From: Mactra quadrangularis
Taxonomy: Eukaryota; Mollusca; Bivalvia; Venerida; Mactridae
Reading direction: 5' to 3'
NCBI GenBank assembly: GCA_025267735.1
Contig: CM046299.1
Coordinates: 26,686,468-26,750,467 of the forward strand
Length of the DNA stretch: 64,000 bases
This document shows positions 48,501 to 57,500 of the stretch, piece by piece. Position 1 is the stretch's first letter. The number at the start of each line of letters is the position of its first letter. The translations under genes and the position numbers were made by a program. The notes below the pieces were generated by a model that was not told the DNA's origin, made no database searches, and saw nothing but the letters and a program-made list of their open reading frames with translations.

Positions 48501-51500
48501 AAGTTAATAGAAGGCTAACATATTATTCACTTCCATAGATCTTTTCATGAACGTGAAATTAATGGTTTGGATCAAACAAAGCCAAGAGGATTTCTACGAC
48601 TGATTCACTATAAACGCCGTCCGAAATTTATCCGGTTGCTATAACACTTTTTATTACATGACCAAAAAAGTGACAAAATTTCGGATATTTTCAAAATACG
48701 TGAAGATATTGGACATATTTACATATTTCGCTCGGACATAATGTGTTTTGTGTTTGACTGATATTTTTTTGTGTTTGAATCAACTTTTCATCTAAGATTT
48801 ATTCATTAGAAGTGTACATACAAGGAGAAAAACAATGGAGGTAGGTACTCATATTATTCAAAAGTACATACAATATACATGTATTGGATTATCAGTCCCT
48901 AGTTTATGTAAATTGTTTTAGCCCAATTGTTATACATCCTATATTAATCATTCTCTAGTCTGTGTTCCGATCAAACTTTGAGAAATAACCATAGGGCTTC
49001 TTGCTCGATGAAAAAAAACGTGGTGGGCTGTTGATGGGCTTTGAAAAACGCAAAACTGTTCATAAATTATTTCTAAGGTTATCTATTACATTTATTTCTG
49101 AACTATGTGACAAATAACCCAAAATGCTTATCAAAGTTAAACTGTCCAGATGTAAATGAATGTTAGTTCTAGAATCTGTGCAGTTTTTGTCTGCACCTTT
49201 AACATTCACCAGGCTATATCCGGAACTTAAATTGTTGGGTCGTCCATGCGGTACAAACATGTTTTTACTGTTGCAATGAAAACATATATATAAAGAACAA
49301 TACGATTTAATCCGTATATCGTGCTTTTCAGCAATAATATGTAAAAACTGTATTTGTACCGCCTGTGCACGGATGGAAAAACAAAAACCCATACACTCCA
49401 AAAATGAGTTCCAAATTATGCCTATTCGGCTAAAGCTCTGTTCGTGAATGGTTTTAGTTTATATGTTCATGTATATGAAACTCATATCAACTAAACATGT
49501 TCATAGCAGACTGTATAAATGTTATTTTTTATAATTATCTCCAATACTGGTGGAAATATATAAATATCCAACGAAGTTTCTTCATAATGTTGCTGTTAAA
49601 TACAGTTAAGTACACCGTTTGTCCGGAAACATTCGGGCCAACATCCTTCATATACTGATGCCAATTTTACTTATATATACCGATTTGCCGTTTCAATAAG
49701 CTTAATACCTCGATTCTAAATTTTTTTAACATTTCTCTATTTCTTTCAGGAGGCCGTTCAGTCGGCAAGTGCACCTATATCCTGCACACCAAGAGGAACA
49801 CAAACAGAATCTGCCACGCCATCAGAACTAGGATACAAAAAATTTGTAGGGAGTCCATACAAAAATAAAGTAAGACCATGAAATAGAACCCCAAACCCCC
49901 ATGCGTGACCACACTGTATTTTTTTTACGTAAAAGATGGTTTCACCACCTTGATAAATAGTTTCATTTATTTTTATTCGCGTTATAATACCTGATAGGTG
50001 ATGGTCAAGTGCTTAAGATGCATTAGTATGCTTTTCAATCTGTATTAAGGTTTTGGTAAAGAACCCGAGTGAATTAAGGATGTATTCGAAGTGACGACGC
50101 CTATATTCAGGTCCCATTTTCTCCATTTAAAAAAGGTACCTGATTTTGGCCTTAGTTCTTATTCATTGTCCTTCTGACTCGGTCTTTGTAATTGCTGTAT
50201 GAATTATTGAAATTGTTAGCAGATTCTTACATTGAGAAATAACCATAGAGCTTCTTGCTCGATGAAAAAACGTTTTTACTGAAAGGTGTCAAAATTTCTT
50301 TAGTTCAACCAATGAGTTCGCTATATATTCATTATAACATGAAAAATACCGAAAACCTGTTCAAAATATCACATGCTCACCACCTGCTTAAAACGCATCA
50401 CTCCATTTTCTGCAAAATGTTAGATATACGATAATTGACGATATCTCCATGTAGGTTAACATTGTCTAAGAAAGCTGCCTTTTGATACCATTTCTTCTGT
50501 GTACTGAAAGAACCGATCATAGAAATAATGAAGATGACAAGGTCTTAACTGTTCACATATACATGTGTATGTTCTTTTGACTTACATTTGATGCAACTTT
50601 AGAGACTTTGTCAAATATTTATACAAAACAGAACAGAATTTTATTTGATAAACCTGTACATAGTACATAGTTTTGATTTCATGCAAATGATCATTTTTAC
50701 TTTCGTTTATTATCATAAATTATTAATGGTAGTGCAGTGAAGAAGACAACTGAAATAATTTAGAACAAAAGTAAATGTCATTTGTTTAATTCCACTCGAA
50801 GGGATGCAATGCTTCATATTCCATATACAATACAAACGTATCAATAAGACTTTAAAAGATAATACATGTATGTACAGATGGCAAATTGGTGCAACGGCAT
50901 TGTAACACTATCCAAGTTTTACACCTATGTGGAGTGAAGCAATCGGAGGTTTTCTACCTCAAGGAAATTAGCAGTGCACTTAGTGGGGTTCTAACCAGGG
51001 ACTACTCGATTGAGCGTCCCAACTCAGGTCTACTGCTTCCTTAAGATGTACATGATTACAATACTTAAAATCTGTTTCTTTATATGAATGTAAGAAAACA
51101 ACCAGATGTTGTATAGTTTTGATGTGCAATGTATAAATCCATGGAATTAATTCAAAACAGAAGGCAACATTTACGTACTAGAGAAAACGGTGACCACCTT
51201 TTCATCCTTTACTTTGAAGAGTACATTACAGGTTGAAGTAACATCATCACGAACTATCATGTTCCCTATCCCATAGCTCTCACATAATGCCGGAAACCAG
51301 ACTTTGAACATTGCTCACAATACTATCAAAACATAAAACAAGTGGATGTGGTCAGTTACTTGCTCGATTTATCTGAAGACGTGTAATCAGATGGTTGAAT
51401 CAAAGCGTTGAAAGCACTGAGTGAATAATGTATTGAAAATTGAGGAACAGAGCTGAGGACAAACAAATATAGAAGAATGAAAAGGGAGTCGATTTTCTAC

Positions 51501-54500
51501 AGGAGCGGATCCAGGATTTTTTTCGGGGGGGGGGGGTCCGAACCTCGAACCACAACCACATTATACACATTTTGCAGAAAAAAATGCAACATATTAATAA
51601 TAAAAACTACATAATCATTAAATCTATGTTAAGCACCGAGAAAAATTGCTTCATACTACTTAAAAATGACTTGCAAGCAAGAAATACACTAATGGACATG
51701 TACATTTTCCAACTTCTGGGGGGTCCGGACCTCCCTGACCCCCCCCCGCTGGATCCGCCCATGTTCTAAATAGTAGCGTTGAGCTCTTAAAACCGTTCTT
51801 GAAAAAAGCAGCATTAGACTTTTCGTTAGTCTAAGATCATGGACGATGAACATTAAGACAATTTCATTGTAATATCAATTTGTAATGTCATTTTGTTCGG
51901 TGTCTTTACTCGTAGATATTTTGAGACCAAAGGTGTAGCACTTATATTTTTGGAGTGATGAAATAAAGTTTTATCTAACACAATGGTAAAGACCCTCTAT
52001 TAAGACCATCAAAGTCAATAAGGGAATTTCGTCAGTTATTTCCCCTTGTATACTCTTTAAATAGGTAGGTCCAGTTAGTTGGATTACTCTGATTTTACCC
52101 TTACTTTTCAATGTCAATTTACCAAAATTAATATTTAATTTTTTTTTGTGAATCATTTAATTTGTTTAAAATTGAAGCATAGTATTTTAGGGTAAAGAAC
52201 TATCTTAATTTCATCACTTCTGTTAATATCTTTATCTACAAGATACTAGATGAAATATTTTGTTATCCTTACAAAGGACTTCAAAGATAAAATCCGAAGA
52301 TTCCAACTGTAAGGACCTACTTATCGATTGGATTGCTTCAAATTTTATAAGGGAAAGATAACTGACAAAAGTCCCTAACTGTCTTAATAGCGGAATGATC
52401 TTTATATAGGGAAATTTATTTCCCATATTAAGTATTTGGGACTTAAAAAATCGTCAAAAATCGCATGATTATGCAATAACCAGTGTTGTTTATAGTGGCA
52501 CTTTCTTGTAAATCGAAGTATTGGTCAACGATTAAGTACAACATTCAATATTGTAAATGTTAGTTTTGTTGTTCATATTTAAGTAAAAACATAATATTTA
52601 TGGGACGTTCTCACTAGTGGATTCGAGTACTCTAACATGGTATTATGAGTTATTTAATAATCAGTACAATATTTCATTATTGTTCCAGTTAATCCGGATT
52701 ATCCCTGGATTTGTTTTAAATGTCGATAAACATTATATTTACTGATAATCATGGCAAAACGTAATGTACTAGTAATTCATTGGTCACTGTGTGATCTTTT
52801 GTACTCGACCACACCTTTCATTATGATACCTTTGATAACAATGATCACTAGAATTCAAGACCGGCCATACTGGTCCAAATCTTGCTGTGTGTTCAGTAAC
52901 GACTGTTAGCTAACGTTACGGGTACGGAACAACTCAACCCGAAGACAACTCAATCCGTGAATAACTCAACTCAAAGTTGGGACAACTCAATCCGTTAGTA
53001 GAAGATTGAGTTGTCTCGGGTTGAGTTGTCTTTGGGTTGAGTTGTTCCGACACTTCCGTTACGGAACGTTTGGGAACGTTCGGATTAACAGAACACACAG
53101 CTGGTCTCAACAATCCATTATTGTACTTAAATTTATCCAATACTGTTGAAATTCCTATGTAATTACATGTAGTAAAAGTAATTGCATCTATAGTATACGT
53201 GTCATGCTTATGCACTTTCTCTGACTTTATAGCCATTATGCGTGGTTATCGGGCTACTGTTAGTTACTTATCAATCTAACTTGGGAGTCTTTTACTCCGC
53301 TTAGTGCAGCAGCGGACATATTGGCGCAACGGAATTATACCATCCTTCACGGATGTAGTAAAGAAATCCAAGTTAATGTCTTGCTAAAGGAAATTAGCAG
53401 TGTCCCTGGTTTGAATGGAACCTGGGACCTCTAGATTCCTAAGCTCGGGTCCTTCCACCAGACTTCTGCTCCTAATTTGCATAAAGGAGAATCTTTCTAC
53501 ACATTGTTAAAGGATAAGTGAGTTCTGCTTCACGAAGAAAAAAACTGATTAGATGACATGCCATCGTAAATACTTGTAACTGACATACAATGCTCATAAT
53601 CGGCACAAAAAATAAAAGAGAATTGTGAGTAGCATGCTCCATATTCCTTTTATGTGTATATTTCTCGAATAATATCAGGTTTTTATATCACGAGGTTGCA
53701 CTCTATTGTTTTATCATTAGGACCCGGTTCATGGTAATACCAAGATTGGGTGATTTGGAAACATGCCATAAATACATTTTACCCCTGAAGTCATTAAAAT
53801 ATAACGTAATGACTGGCCAATAGGGTTACTACATCTTTCGTCAATAAATTAATCACGTTATTAATACTGTTGTTTTTACTACTTATTTTCATACTGTTTT
53901 GTCTAATGATATACATGTATAATTCTTATATTTCTTATTATTTTATTCACAGACTGTTGTTACAAACTATATTTGATAACAAGTATTACAGTAAAATAAT
54001 AAATGAGAAACATTCACTTATAAATAAAGTTTAATTAATAAAAGAATGACTTTCTTGTTTTACATTAAACAATGTTGTGTTGGTTCGTTTCATAAGTAAA
54101 TGATATACACACAGTCAGTCAGCACGGTCCCGGTACTCGTACAGTACTCATTATACTGGGTCGAGACACAAGACACAAGTGACAATAATTTTAATGTTAT
54201 TTGGAAATGTAGGATACATGTTCGTCCGAACGTACGAACCTTCCCTGCGATTTCCCTACCCATTTGTAAATATATACATGTATATAACTTCTATCATTGT
54301 TAAAATACAATTAAACTATTGTTCGTTTTTTCTCAACTGTCAAAACACGATTAATTTAATGGTGAATGCGTTTGTTATAATTATTGTCGTAATACATCAA
54401 TGAGTTTCCGAAAGTGTGTATTATGATTGAGTAAAGCTGTTTATGCCGTATAATATGTTTTAGTCAAGATATTTAAAAAAAACAATCAGGCCGCCAGTAC

Positions 54501-57500
54501 AAAAACAATGCACTTAATCACCGTGAAATTATTCAAGCTTTGACAGTTGAGAAAAAAAACGGACTATAATTTCCTATTTTTTACTGTAGTAGAGAAATTA
54601 TGCATCAGGCTGGTTTAAACTGTCTTTACTAAACTAACTTGAAATATTTGTAGATTTTGTTTACATTTGTTATTTTGTGAAACTTTTTTAAAATTTTATG
54701 AATAAAATAATAATCTTTCATTTCGGATATCGAATCACGAATCATGATATCATTGTATATACATGTACATGTATTTACTTATGTATTTGCAAATTGTATA
54801 TATGTTTTTGTGTATGGTCCGGAAGCCATGAATAACACAATAAAGAAATGAAATTGAAATTAAAATTGAAATATTTGACTCATTGTGGTCGAATAATGCG
54901 TTATATTTGTATTGTAATATTTTTGTTCGTATGTGTTTGTGCTGTTGGGCCAAAAAAAGTCTAAAAATGTTTGAGTTTGTAAGATTATGTGAATATGACC
55001 CCTGAACGAAACCTCCGGATCTACTGTAGCGGAAATGTAACAGAGATCTAACAAAGTAGTTCGAGTACAGAAGAAGTTTGAAGTCTTGGTCTGATTTTTA
55101 TGAAATTGTCTCAGTTTTAAAAGATATTTCTATGATGTTTTTCCAGGAAATGAGAGCAAGAGAAATGTTAAAGGAAGAAAAAAATCTTAATAAATTATCA
55201 CATCGTCATCGTGTACAGAGAACACCAAATGTACAAGATATCAGAGCAAGAGAAGAAAAATTCACAAATGACGCAATTGTTACAGGTACGATTTTTACTA
55301 GTAGTCGATGTCTGTTTGTTTTTTGTTATCGGTGGTCAGTCAACCTACCCTTTGCTCCTGGAAATGCTAAACTCTTGATTTAGCTGTTAACCAACTACTC
55401 AGCGCATTCTTTCGTCAGAGACTGTCAACTGTCCTACAGACTTAAGAATCATTGGTAGGAGGGAGAATGACCGTAGAAATAATTTCATGACCAAGCTCCA
55501 CGAAATTATGCCCCTCCCGGGAATCGAACCCACGACCCCTCGATCAGTAGACTTGCGTGAAACCAACTGAACTAGCCGAGTAGTCGATGTTTGAATATAT
55601 TTATATTCCTTTTGGCGTAGGTACTAGGTGAAGCTCGTATGAAATAATTAAAACAGACAAGCATATGTTTTTATATAGTACATGTAATTTATACCCAATA
55701 TAAAAATTGATACTTAATTTGTTTATCGTTCGTACATATGGTAAATTAGGGACTTTGGTCAGTTATCTTTCCCTGATAAAATCTGAAGCAATCCAATTGG
55801 TAAGTAGGTCCTTACAGTTGGAATCCTCGGATTTTATCATTGAATTCCTATGCAAGGATAACAAAATATTTCATCTAATATCTTTCTTGTTAATGAAGAT
55901 ATTAACAGAAGTGATAAAATTTAGATAGTTCTTTACCCTAAAATACTAAGCTTGAATTTCAAACAAATTAAGTGATTTACAAATAAGTTATTTAAGACTA
56001 ATTTTGGCAAATTGACATTGAAAAGTGAGGATAAAATCCGAGTAATCCAACTAATTAGACCTATTTATTTGAAGAGTATATAAGGGGAAGTAACTAACTA
56101 AGGTCCCTTATTGTATGCAGTGGTGTATACATTAGGTGTATACATTAATACTGCTGATTTAAATACTTAATTATCGATAATGAGTAATTCAAATGCTCCC
56201 TTTCTGTAGACTTTGACTAGACTTCCAAATCGAAAGACAAGAAGATCTTGACATTCCATGATAATGATAATTGTCTGTATTTTAACAAACTTTGGTATAA
56301 ATCATACTCGCTCCCAGAGTTATACTGATTCTGTATCGAGAAAATTAAAATCCGCTGGGTACGAAAATTAATATTAGATGTATTTGTTTGTATTTCAACT
56401 AGGCTAGTTACCTTACTAAAATTTTGATAAACGTAAAGCAGATTGGTTGAAATGTTTAGGGAAAAAAATTCATAGTATGCGTAATGTATTGCCATTCTCT
56501 CTGCCAACATTTGAAAATGACGGATTATAATATTATGATCGAAAATTGACAAATATCTTTTTCCATCAGTAAGGATCTTCACATATCTAAAAAAGTTATT
56601 CGAGAGTAATAGCATTGTTAAAGTATAAAAATTTAAGATCACATTTATCGATCAAAATAAAAATCAAACATGAGTTTGCGCTAAATATTTGATCAATATG
56701 CTTTGATAGCTGGGTTTCAAACTCCTCACAGCGGTTATGTCACGCGTTGCTATTTTATGGATTTGATAAAGGGAATAACCGCTGCGGGGAGTTTGAGCTG
56801 GGTTTGCAGAAGTTTGAATTCTTTTATTATTTATTATCTTAAAGCAGGGTTTGTGAAATACATGGGAAATAACTAAGTATATTGTTAGTTAAGTACGTCA
56901 GAATTATTTCCCCTTTTGTTTTTAAAACTTTCTATTACATGCAAGTATATACACGCACAGTACCAAAAGTTTAGAGACATTTTCACTCTGTTTTCAAGTG
57001 TCTGTTATAATGATTATTTTGTACATTTACCTATGTCATTGAAAGTGTAAACATGTATGAGATGACAGTAAATATGTATATATGTATGTACTTAAATACA
57101 TGTATATAAATTTAATGTGTTATATGTGAGATGAGGTTCACGTCAGTAATTACTAACTAGACGCACATTACTTAATTGTATGGGTTGCTCATGAGATCAT
57201 CATCTTAAACTTACTTGTACTACAAACTGAATTGTACTTTTTGCATGGCATACAAGTTTATTTTTTGGACGATGGACGCACAGTGAGCGATACGAACTAA
57301 AAAGCTAGTACGTATTTTCCTTATATTCCGTGTGCGTCCATCGTTCAAATATGGTACCATACACATGTACCTTTCCCATGTTTCATATTGTACGTCTTTT
57401 ATGTTTGTTTTGTAACATGTAAATATGTATATGTCTTGTTTTCTTTTGGGCTTATCAGCCTAAGAAATTATATGTAATGAACTATGATTACAGAACGTAG

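Noticed and set aside
49060..49401. 113-codon minus-strand ORF
   Set aside because: Overlaps a dispersed repeat also present at 19398-19530; the shared HIIAEK phrase comes from the repeat DNA.
56217..56642. 141-codon minus-strand ORF
   Set aside because: AT-driven composition (Ile/Leu/Asn/Tyr/Ser), no domain, inside an intron of a better-supported gene.
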